From Marivivens donghaensis (GTDB lineage Bacteria > Pseudomonadota > Alphaproteobacteria > Rhodobacterales > Rhodobacteraceae): DNA of 64,000 bases. Under the pieces are notes generated by a model. The model saw only the letters and a list, made by a program, of their open reading frames with translations, ran no database searches and was not told the DNA's origin. Positions 57,628 to 64,000 of this stretch are shown one piece after another. Each line of letters opens with the position of its first letter. Position 1 is the stretch's first letter. The position numbers and the translations under genes were made by a program. The stretch is from the NCBI RefSeq assembly GCF_030410045.1, contig NZ_JAUFRA010000001.1:274749-338748 (forward strand), in the 5' to 3' direction.

Positions 57628-58332
57628 TCACGCTTTGAGCGCGGCGGCGATCTCTGCGTTGACGGCGTCTGCTGCTGCGCGAGGGTTTTCGGCTGTCCAG
57701 ATCGGGCGGCCAACAACTACATGGTCCGAACCATTCGCAATGGCTTCGCCCGGGGTCATAACGCGTTTTTGGTCGCCTAATGCGGCGCCAGCGGGACGGA
57801 CGCCTGGGGTGACGATGAGTTTGCCAGCTGCCTCGGGCAAGGCACGGATCAACGCCGCCTCATGCGGAGAAGCGATCACACCGTCAGCGCCAGCTTCCAT
57901 TGCACGCGCTGCGCGTTCCGTCACAATGTCGGCAACTGTGCCGTCTTTGTAGCAAGAGGCATCAAGGTCAGCGCGATCAAGAGACGTTAGGACAGTTACA
58001 GCGAGGATTTTGAGGTCTTTGCCAGCGGCACCTTCTTTTGCGGCGCGAACGACATGTGGGTCGCCGTGGACGGTCAGAAAATCCAAACCGAACTGAGCAA
58101 TGCCGCGAACGGCAGCTTCGACCGTTGCGCCGATGTCAAAGAACTTCATGTCGAGGAAAACTCGTTTGCCGTATTCCTGTTTCAGCTCGTTCGCGAGGGC
58201 CAAGCCGCCGCCAGTGAGCATCCCAAGGCCGATCTTGTAGAAAGAAACGGCGTCGCCCAATTCTTTGGCAAGCTCGAGACCTTGAATGACGTTCGGGACA
58301 TCGAGGGCAACAATCAGGCGGTCGTTCGACAT
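57628..58332 (-). CDS. pyrF: Orotidine 5'-phosphate decarboxylase
   Basis: A TIM-barrel enzyme of 234 residues that converts OMP to UMP in pyrimidine synthesis. The catalytic tetrad region is VFLDMKFFDIGATV (Asp-x-Lys-x-x-Asp-Ile), preceded by LIVALDVPNV and followed by LTVHGDP. The C-terminal phosphate loop reads LIVTPGVRPAGAALGDQKRVMTPGEAI, with GSDHVVVGRPI at the end. AGGAGCTTTCCC precedes the ATG. Confidence 0.97.
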   Translation of the reverse strand: MSNDRLIVALDVPNVIQGLELAKELGDAVSFYKIGLGMLTGGGLALANELKQEYGKRVFLDMKFFDIGATVEAAVRGIAQFGLDFLTVHGDPHVVRAAKEGAAGKDLKILAVTVLTSLDRADLDASCYKDGTVADIVTERAARAMEAGADGVIASPHEAALIRALPEAAGKLIVTPGVRPAGAALGDQKRVMTPGEAIANGSDHVVVGRPIWTAENPRAAADAVNAEIAAALKA

Positions 58333-58622
58333 GGGAAAGCTCCTTGAGGATGGGTTGGCCTCTCTTGGGGCTCTGCTTTCTCTATGTCAAGGAATGGGCT
58401 TATGGCTTGGCCTGCTTGGGCATGTCTTTTGGCTTTGTTTTCGCGGGGACCTCGGCCAAGTCGGCAAGAGTTTTGTCATAGGCCGCGATAATCAGGCGGC
58501 CTTTTGGCTGATGTGATCAACTTGGCCCGTAGTACGCTCCTACCTTTGCGATACCTTGTCAATAACGGCAGACAGAAGGGGTAGTCTTAGCTAGAAACCC
58601 ACCGATTTTTAAGCACTGGAAT
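58333..58622. other. Gap upstream of pyrF and clpB with a start-less reading frame
   Basis: Between pyrF and the clpB promoter no complete gene is supported. On the minus strand a 38-codon frame (58516-58403) reads like protein: HQPKGRLIIAAYDKTLADL followed by a Lys/Pro-rich tail ending KPKDMPKQAKP. It has no ATG, GTG or TTG before its middle and is bounded by TGA and TAA. It may be a remnant or use an unusual start. Confidence 0.35.
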
Positions 58623-58652
58623 CTTGCAAGATGCGCCGTTGCTCCCCATCTT
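58623..58652 (+). promoter_or_regulatory. RpoH (sigma-32-type) heat-shock promoter of clpB
   Basis: CTTGCA (58623-58628) and CCCCATCTT (58644-58652) lie 15 bp apart, closely matching the heat-shock promoter of proteobacteria (CTTGAA, spacer of about 13-15, CCCCAT-T). It is 78 bases before the clpB ATG. Confidence 0.82.
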
Positions 58653-58730
58653 ATTAACGAAGGCCCGATACGATCCGTGCCGCTCAGTGGGCGGATCAAA
58701 TTGGCGGGTGCTTAGAGAAGGAGAACTGCG

Positions 58731-61346
58731 ATGAACTTAGAGAAGTTCACGGAGCGGTCGCGCGGCTTCATCCAAGCAGCGCAAACGATCGCAATGAGAG
58801 AGAGCCATCAGCGGCTCGCCCCCGAACATGTGTTGAAAGCTTTGCTGGACGACGATCAGGGTCTGTCCGCGAACCTCATTACGGCTGCTGGCGGTAATGT
58901 GGCGGCTGTCGTTGAGGCGAATGAGCTGTCGCTGACAAAGATGCCAAAGGTGTCGGGTGATGCTGGTCAGGTGTATCTGGACAGCGCGACAGGCAAAGTT
59001 CTGTCCGAAGCCGAGACGCTCGCGCAGAAGGCGGGCGATAGCTTTGTCCCCGTGGAGCGCATTCTGACTGCGTTGGCGATTGTGAAATCTGCCGCTGCGG
59101 ATGCGCTGAAAGCTGGGAAAGTGACGGCGCAGGGCCTGAACGCAGCTATTAATACCGTGCGCAAAGGTCGGACTGCCGACAGTGCGTCTGCCGAAGAAGG
59201 CTACGACGCACTCAAGAAATATGCCCGTGATCTAACCGAAGCTGCAGAGCAGGGGAAAATCGATCCGATCATTGGTCGGGACGAAGAAATTCGCCGCTCG
59301 ATGCAGGTTCTGTCCCGTCGGACCAAGAACAACCCAGTTCTCATTGGTGAGCCGGGTGTTGGTAAAACCGCGATTGCTGAAGGACTCGCCCTTCGGATCG
59401 TGAATGGTGACGTGCCTGAATCCCTGCGTAACAAAAAGCTACTCGCGCTCGACATGGGTGCGCTGATTGCTGGTGCGAAATACCGCGGTGAATTCGAAGA
59501 GCGTCTTAAGTCGATTTTGAAAGAAATCGAAGCTGCCGCCGGAGAGATCATTCTCTTCATCGACGAGATGCATACGCTCGTTGGGGCAGGGAAGTCGGAC
59601 GGCGCGATGGATGCGGCCAACCTGATCAAACCCGCGCTTGCGCGTGGTGAATTGCACTGTGTTGGTGCGACGACCCTCGATGAATATCGCAAGTATGTAG
59701 AGAAAGACGCTGCTTTGGCGCGGCGGTTCCAACCTATTCAGGTTGAGGAGCCGACGGTCGAAGACACGATTTCGATCCTGCGCGGTATTAAAGAGAAGTA
59801 CGAGCTGCACCACGGCGTTCGTATCTCGGACTCCGCTCTGGTCGCTGCGGCAACGCTGTCGCACCGTTATATCACGGATCGTTTCCTGCCGGATAAGGCC
59901 ATCGACCTCGTGGACGAGGCCGCAAGTCGTCTGCGTATGGAAGTAGACAGCAAGCCCGAAGAGCTCGACGCGCTGGATCGTCAGATACTGCAAATGCAGA
60001 TCGAGGCGGTTGCTCTCGAGAAAGAGGATGACGACGCGTCGAAGACACGTTTGGACAAGTTGCGTCAGGAACTGTCGGACTTGCAGGAAAAAGCGGACGC
60101 CATGACTGCCAAATGGCAGGCAGAGCGGGACAAGCTGGAAGGTGCGCGTGCGCTCAAAGAAAAGCTCGACAAAGCGCGGGCTGATCTGGAAATCGCGAAA
60201 CGCGAAGGTAACCTCGCGAAGGCGGGTGAGCTGTCCTATGGCGTCATCCCGCAGTTGGAACGTGACTTGTCCCAAGCTGAGGCGCTGGAAGGCGAGCAAA
60301 TGGTCGAAGAGGCCGTTCGCCCTGAACAGATTGCCGAAGTCGTTGAGCGTTGGACGGGTATCCCGACCAGCAAGATGCTGGAAGGTGAGCGTGAAAAGCT
60401 GCTCCGCATGGAAGACGGCCTGCACAAACGGGTCATCGGACAGAAAGCCGCCGTTCGTGCTGTTGCGAATGCTGTCCGCCGTGCCCGTGCGGGTCTAAAC
60501 GATGAAAATCGCCCGCTTGGGTCGTTCCTGTTCCTCGGGCCGACGGGCGTGGGTAAAACCGAACTGACCAAAGCAGTGGCTGAGTTCCTCTTTGACGATG
60601 ACAATGCGATGGTCCGCATCGATATGTCCGAGTTCATGGAGAAGCACGCGGTTTCCCGTTTGATCGGCGCCCCTCCGGGGTATGTCGGATATGACGAGGG
60701 CGGTGTGTTGACTGAAGCGGTTCGTCGACGTCCCTATCAGGTTGTCCTCTTTGATGAGGTCGAAAAGGCGCACCCTGATGTGTTCAACGTACTGTTACAG
60801 GTTCTCGACGATGGCGTTTTGACGGATGGTCAGGGCCGCACTGTGGACTTTAAACAGACGTTGATCATTCTGACCTCGAACCTTGGCGCGCAAGCTCTGA
60901 GCCAGTTGCCCGATGGTGCAGATGCGGGGCAGGCGAAACGCGATGTGATGGACGCAGTGCGGGCGCACTTCCGCCCCGAGTTCCTGAACCGTCTGGATGA
61001 GACGATTATCTTTGACCGTCTGGGCCGTGCGGATATGGGTGGCATTGTCGATATCCAACTGGCGCGTCTGCAGAAACGTCTTGATGGTCGCACGATCTCG
61101 CTCAACCTTGATGAGGGCGCACGCAAGTGGCTGGCGGATGAGGGCTATGATCCCGTCTTTGGGGCTCGACCACTGAAACGCGTCATTCAACGCGCCTTGC
61201 AAGACCCGCTGGCAGAACTTCTGCTGGCTGGTGATGTGAAGGACGGTGACACGATAGCTGTGTCTGCTGGCGCAGAAGGGTTGATCATAGGCGATCGGAT
61301 TGGCGGAAGTAATCGCCCGAAACCAGACGACGCGGTCGTTCATTAA
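58731..61346 (+). CDS. clpB: Chaperone protein ClpB
   Basis: A hexameric AAA+ disaggregase of 871 residues that works with DnaK to rescue aggregated proteins. In order: Clp N-domain (1-145), first ATPase (Walker A GEPGVGKT, then FIDEMHTLVGAG), the coiled-coil middle domain (about 400-530), second ATPase (Walker A GPTGVGKT; VVLFDEVEKAHPDV) and the C-terminal region. Pore loops KYRGEFEER and GYVGYDEGG are intact. AAGGAGA precedes the ATG, a heat-shock promoter lies upstream and a strong terminator follows. Confidence 0.98.
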   Translation: MNLEKFTERSRGFIQAAQTIAMRESHQRLAPEHVLKALLDDDQGLSANLITAAGGNVAAVVEANELSLTKMPKVSGDAGQVYLDSATGKVLSEAETLAQKAGDSFVPVERILTALAIVKSAAADALKAGKVTAQGLNAAINTVRKGRTADSASAEEGYDALKKYARDLTEAAEQGKIDPIIGRDEEIRRSMQVLSRRTKNNPVLIGEPGVGKTAIAEGLALRIVNGDVPESLRNKKLLALDMGALIAGAKYRGEFEERLKSILKEIEAAAGEIILFIDEMHTLVGAGKSDGAMDAANLIKPALARGELHCVGATTLDEYRKYVEKDAALARRFQPIQVEEPTVEDTISILRGIKEKYELHHGVRISDSALVAAATLSHRYITDRFLPDKAIDLVDEAASRLRMEVDSKPEELDALDRQILQMQIEAVALEKEDDDASKTRLDKLRQELSDLQEKADAMTAKWQAERDKLEGARALKEKLDKARADLEIAKREGNLAKAGELSYGVIPQLERDLSQAEALEGEQMVEEAVRPEQIAEVVERWTGIPTSKMLEGEREKLLRMEDGLHKRVIGQKAAVRAVANAVRRARAGLNDENRPLGSFLFLGPTGVGKTELTKAVAEFLFDDDNAMVRIDMSEFMEKHAVSRLIGAPPGYVGYDEGGVLTEAVRRRPYQVVLFDEVEKAHPDVFNVLLQVLDDGVLTDGQGRTVDFKQTLIILTSNLGAQALSQLPDGADAGQAKRDVMDAVRAHFRPEFLNRLDETIIFDRLGRADMGGIVDIQLARLQKRLDGRTISLNLDEGARKWLADEGYDPVFGARPLKRVIQRALQDPLAELLLAGDVKDGDTIAVSAGAEGLIIGDRIGGSNRPKPDDAVVH

Positions 61347-61354
61347 AAAACCAG

Positions 61355-61380
61355 ACGGCGGGGAATTCCCCGCCGTTTTT
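61355..61380 (+). terminator. Rho-independent terminator of clpB
   Basis: CGGCGGGG (61356-61363) pairs with CCCCGCCG (61368-61375) around AATT, followed by TTTTT. It begins nine bases after the clpB stop. Confidence 0.93.
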
Positions 61381-61458
61381 GTTCTGAGGTCTGGGTACTG
61401 GTTTGTTGACACAACACACTGCATCGTCAAAGCTACTCCCGTATTTGGGGTGTTGGTG

Positions 61459-62067
61459 ATGTCGATTGAGTTTTTCCTAACTTCGCTCGTGGTTGTTCTG
61501 CTGCCAGGAACAGGAGTGATCTACACATTAGCGATTGGTTTGGAACGTGGTTCGATGGTTAGCGTCGCGGCTGCTTTTGGCTGTACCTTAGGAATCGTAC
61601 CTGCGGCATTTGCTAGTATCGTGGGGCTGTCAGCTCTCTTGCATACCAGCGCCTTAGCCTTTCAGGTGATTAAATTTCTAGGTGTGCTTTATCTTTTCTA
61701 CATGGCTTGGACCATTGTCAGGGACGAAAGCAAAATCGACCTCGGCGCCTCAAAGCCTGTCCGAAGCTATCGCTTGATTGCGTTGACAGGCACTTTGATC
61801 AATGTGCTGAATCCAAAACTTTCACTCTTCTTTTTGGCTTTCCTGCCTCAGTTCACCACCCCGAACGTGACGAATGTTACGGGCGAACTCGTTGGACTAG
61901 CGGCGGTGTTCATGGTGATGACCTTTGTGGTGTTCATCGCATACGGCGCTTTTGCGTCGCTCGCGCGTGAATATGTCATCGCAAGACCTAGAGTAATGAC
62001 ATGGATTAAGCGGGCTTTTGCTGGCTCTTTTGGCCTATTGGGTATCAAACTTGCGGTCAGTGACTGA
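61459..62067 (+). CDS. LysE/RhtB-family amino acid exporter
   Basis: An inner-membrane protein of 202 residues with six helices. Family marks are the N-terminal LLPGTGVIYTLAIGLERGS (the PGP-like motif appears as PGTG), GCTLGIVPAAFASIVGLSAL, and GTLINVLNPKLSLFFLAFLPQF. Such proteins export lysine, threonine, homoserine or related compounds. ATG 61459 begins the first helix; the frame is open for 53 codons upstream into clpB. The site before the ATG is weak (GGTG). Confidence 0.9.
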   Translation: MSIEFFLTSLVVVLLPGTGVIYTLAIGLERGSMVSVAAAFGCTLGIVPAAFASIVGLSALLHTSALAFQVIKFLGVLYLFYMAWTIVRDESKIDLGASKPVRSYRLIALTGTLINVLNPKLSLFFLAFLPQFTTPNVTNVTGELVGLAAVFMVMTFVVFIAYGAFASLAREYVIARPRVMTWIKRAFAGSFGLLGIKLAVSD

Positions 62068-62176
62068 CCCGCGCACTAGGCCGTAGCTGTTCGTTACAAA
62101 TCCCCAACGGCATCGTGACGCGCCGAAACACCGAAATGGACTATATGTATCCAAAGCAAAACATGCGGAGGAACAC

Positions 62177-63064
62177 ATGGCCTTTCGTTGGAAAAACGAC
62201 CTGACTGAAAAAGACATCACGCCCAAACAGCTTTGGCTTAATCGCCGCCAGATCATCGCGGCAGCGGGAGCGTCCTTTGTCGGGATGCCAGCTTTGGCGC
62301 AGTCGCTAGAGCCGAATACCCTCTCGGATATTCGCAGCTACAATAACTACTACGAGTTCGGCACGGGCAAAGAAGACCCCGCGCAGAACGCCCATAAGCT
62401 CGATGCGTCGAATTGGACGATCAAGGTCGATGGTCTGGTCGATAATCCAGGTGACTATAGTCTGGACGACCTCTTGGGTGGTTTGACCGTTGAAGAGCGC
62501 ATCTATCGGTTCCGCTGTGTCGAAGCGTGGTCGATGGTCGTCCCGTGGAATGGCGTTGAGTTGGCGGATGTGCTGGATCGCGTTGGCGTGAAATCCTCGG
62601 CCAAGTATGTGGCCTTTGAAACGGTCGTGCAGCCTGACAACATGATTGGCGTCCAGCGCCGTGTTATTCCATTCCCCTATGTCGAAGGGCTCCGCCTTGA
62701 TGAAGCGCGCCATCCGCTGGCGCTGCTCGCAACAGGCATCTACGGAGAGCCGATGGCGAACCAGAACGGTGCGCCGATCCGTTTGGTGGTGCCGTGGAAG
62801 TATGGGTTTAAGTCGATCAAATCGATTGTTCGGATCACGCTGACTGATAAACAGCCACCTGCGACGTGGAACCTGATTAATGCGCGGGAATATGGCTTCT
62901 ATAGTAATGTGAATCCAAATGTGTCGCATCCGCGCTGGTCTCAAGCCTCGGAACGTCGGATCGGCGGAGGTCTCTTTGCAAGCCGTCAGGATACTCTGAT
63001 GTTCAACGGCTACGACGAAGTCGCCAGCCTCTATGATGGTATGAACTTGGCTGAAAACTTCTGA
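62177..63064 (+). CDS. msrP: Periplasmic methionine-sulfoxide reductase catalytic subunit MsrP
   Basis: A molybdopterin enzyme of 295 residues that reduces methionine sulfoxide in envelope proteins. The twin-arginine signal is NRRQIIAAAGASFVGMPALA, and the molybdenum ligand is Cys114 in RFRCVEAWSM. Other family marks are YNNYYEFGTGKEDPAQNA and PWKYGFKSIKSIVRI. AGGAACAC precedes the ATG. It is coupled to msrQ by TGATG overlap; together they receive electrons from the quinone pool. Confidence 0.97.
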   Translation: MAFRWKNDLTEKDITPKQLWLNRRQIIAAAGASFVGMPALAQSLEPNTLSDIRSYNNYYEFGTGKEDPAQNAHKLDASNWTIKVDGLVDNPGDYSLDDLLGGLTVEERIYRFRCVEAWSMVVPWNGVELADVLDRVGVKSSAKYVAFETVVQPDNMIGVQRRVIPFPYVEGLRLDEARHPLALLATGIYGEPMANQNGAPIRLVVPWKYGFKSIKSIVRITLTDKQPPATWNLINAREYGFYSNVNPNVSHPRWSQASERRIGGGLFASRQDTLMFNGYDEVASLYDGMNLAENF

Positions 63065-63666
63065 TGGTCGTCGATCGTATCAATCGGGCCACGCGCAAAA
63101 TCCCCGCGTGGCCGATATATATAGTGGGGAGCTTATGGGCGGGCTGGCTGTTCTGGCTCGGCCTAACGGGTGGGTTGGGTCCAGAGCCGATCGACGCTTT
63201 AGAACGTGAGTATGGCTCGACGGCTCTGCAGCTTCTCGTGGCAGGGCTCTGTATTACCCCCCTTCGTCGATACGCCGGATTGAACCTTATCAAGTATCGC
63301 CGTGCTTTAGGTGTAACGGCCTTCTTCTTTGTGCTGGCCCATTTGACAGTCTGGATGGTTCTAGATGTCCAATCGCTGTCCCGTGTATGGGAAGACATTC
63401 TGAAGCGTCCTTATGTGACGATCGGAATGGCGAGCTTCGTGCTGTTGGTCCCCTTGGCGATCACATCTAACAATATCAGTGTCCGTCGCATGGGGGCTCA
63501 ATGGCGGTCCCTCCACAAGCTGACATATCCAGCGGTTTTGCTGGGCTCTATTCATTTTATTTGGCTGGTCAAAGGCTGGCCGATCGAACCCTTCGTGTAT
63601 TTCGGCGCGATTGTTTTGCTGTTCGCGGTACGACTCGATGTGCTTCAGCGAATGAGTCGGGGGTGA
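63064..63666 (+). CDS. msrQ: Heme-binding membrane subunit MsrQ
   Basis: A 200-residue inner-membrane protein with six helices of the ferric-reductase-like (YedZ) fold. It supplies electrons from quinol to MsrP. Likely heme ligands are His in FVLAHLTVWMV, and in LHKLTYPAVLLGSIHFIWLV (two His). The family stretch LQLLVAGLCITPLRRYAGL is clear. It starts at the last base of msrP, and its stop is followed by the putative rRNA operon promoter region. Confidence 0.95.
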   Translation: MVVDRINRATRKIPAWPIYIVGSLWAGWLFWLGLTGGLGPEPIDALEREYGSTALQLLVAGLCITPLRRYAGLNLIKYRRALGVTAFFFVLAHLTVWMVLDVQSLSRVWEDILKRPYVTIGMASFVLLVPLAITSNNISVRRMGAQWRSLHKLTYPAVLLGSIHFIWLVKGWPIEPFVYFGAIVLLFAVRLDVLQRMSRG

Positions 63667-63701
63667 TTCAGGGCGCTAACGCCGCCAATAGTATGGGCCG
63701 C

Positions 63702-63710
63702 TGTGGATAA
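63702..63710 (-). promoter_or_regulatory. Perfect DnaA-box sequence
   Basis: TGTGGATAA here is the exact complement of the DnaA consensus TTATCCACA. Only one perfect copy is seen. It lies about 150 bases before the rRNA-type promoter; it may be functional or chance. Confidence 0.4.
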
Positions 63711-63841
63711 CTCTATATCTGGATGGGGTGAATTACTGCGGCGCAGCAATTATCGGTCGTGCGACCTTGGGTTCCGTGAAATGAAATTGCTCAAACCTAT
63801 GAAAACACACAAAAAATCGGGTGATGTGTAAGTTTTTTGAA

Positions 63842-63887
63842 CTTTTTGCAAAAAGGCTCTTGCGGGTAGTTTGAGATAACCTTAGAA
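63842..63887 (+). promoter_or_regulatory. Probable rRNA operon promoter
   Basis: A -35 TTGCGG (63860-63865) and a -10-like TTAGAA (63882-63887) are 16 bp apart. Directly upstream is an A/T-tract block with the perfect palindrome CTTTTTGCAAAAAG (63842-63855), resembling an UP element. The following CCCCCTTCACCGGCGGC and the layout resemble Rhodobacterales 16S leaders as I remember them. Confidence 0.6.
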
Positions 63888-64000
63888 CCCCCTTCACCGG
63901 CGGCGCTGAGGCGCGGTTGGGGCGGACGGAACGGTCGGAAGGCTGGGAAGTTTGGAAAAAATTAGAGGTATTTCGGGCGAGGCGCGCCGTTCAAGTTAGG
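63888..64000 (+). other. Leader upstream of a presumed 16S rRNA gene
   Basis: No protein frame is supported from msrQ to the edge. The 113 bases after the promoter are GC-rich then purine-rich (GGACGGAACGGTCGGAAGG) and end with GGCGCGCCGTTCAAGTTAGG. The 16S gene itself would begin outside the window, so this is inferred from the promoter and leader style only. Confidence 0.5.

Noticed and set aside
59439..60425. Minus-strand frame of 328 codons inside clpB
   Set aside because: Antisense to the AAA+ domains of clpB, without any protein-family feature.
1..64000. CRISPR arrays, prophage, transposases, integrases, defence islands
   Set aside because: No repeat-spacer pattern, phage structural gene, DDE transposase or integrase frame was seen; the window reads as a stable core-genome region with some accessory genes.

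Overview
The window looks like a chromosomal segment of a marine alphaproteobacterium of the Rhodobacterales (Roseobacter group). This rests on the gene families and their order: a ccoI-ccoS tail, leuCD separated from leuB by two rhodobacterial genes, accD-folC, a 41-residue L36, a Pol IV with an N-terminal zinc ribbon, msrPQ, and what appears to be the start of an rRNA operon. Base composition is moderately high in GC. I see no insertion sequence, prophage, integrase or CRISPR array.

Layout, left to right. 1-0.55 kb: end of the cbb3 oxidase assembly genes ccoI-ccoS and a tRNA-Pro(CGG). 0.6-7 kb: a leftward block with leuC-leuD, a membrane protein, a secreted phosphodiesterase-fold protein, leuB and an EamA transporter. 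7.3-12 kb: a rightward run of rsfS, rlmH, an AEC carrier, fghA, a DUF188 protein, a HAD phosphatase and an ornithine-cyclodeaminase-like protein, many with 4-base overlaps. 12-20.6 kb: MFS transporter, zapE, LysM and rhodanese envelope proteins, a 47-residue small gene, folC, accD and three poorly known proteins. 20.6-28 kb: a 2,4-dienoyl-CoA-reductase-like flavoenzyme and a LysR regulator separated by a long palindrome; a His-rich cation exporter divergent from a MerR regulator; an OmpA-like protein, a GNAT-peroxidase fusion and a CinA-domain protein.

28-41 kb: sfsA, map, an orphan TRAP binding protein, rsmD, an FAD reductase, a peroxiredoxin, mscS, phhB, a FemAB-like protein, a glycerophosphodiesterase, RidA, an mlaA-mlaC lipid-transport pair, saccharopine dehydrogenase and a histidine phosphatase. 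41.4-51 kb: the most distinctive accessory unit. A long-chain-type acyl-CoA ligase is followed by a complete Liv-type ABC importer (two ATPases, two permeases, binding protein) with a tiny two-helix membrane protein between the permease genes. A PaaK-like protein that seems to lack its adenylation motifs lies nearby. The likely theme is uptake plus CoA activation of an unidentified carboxylic acid.

51-64 kb: a secreted pseudo-caspase with peptidoglycan-binding domains, a three-repeat beta-sandwich protein, rpmJ, tRNA-Val(GAC), an N-formylglutamate amidohydrolase, dinB, a Nudix hydrolase, pyrF, clpB behind a strong RpoH-type promoter, a LysE exporter, msrP-msrQ, and finally a promoter and leader resembling an rRNA operon entering at the right edge. 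Regulatory sites that can be read directly include the MerR-type 19-bp-spacer promoter, the LysR palindrome, the heat-shock promoter, and two regions with overlapping hairpins.
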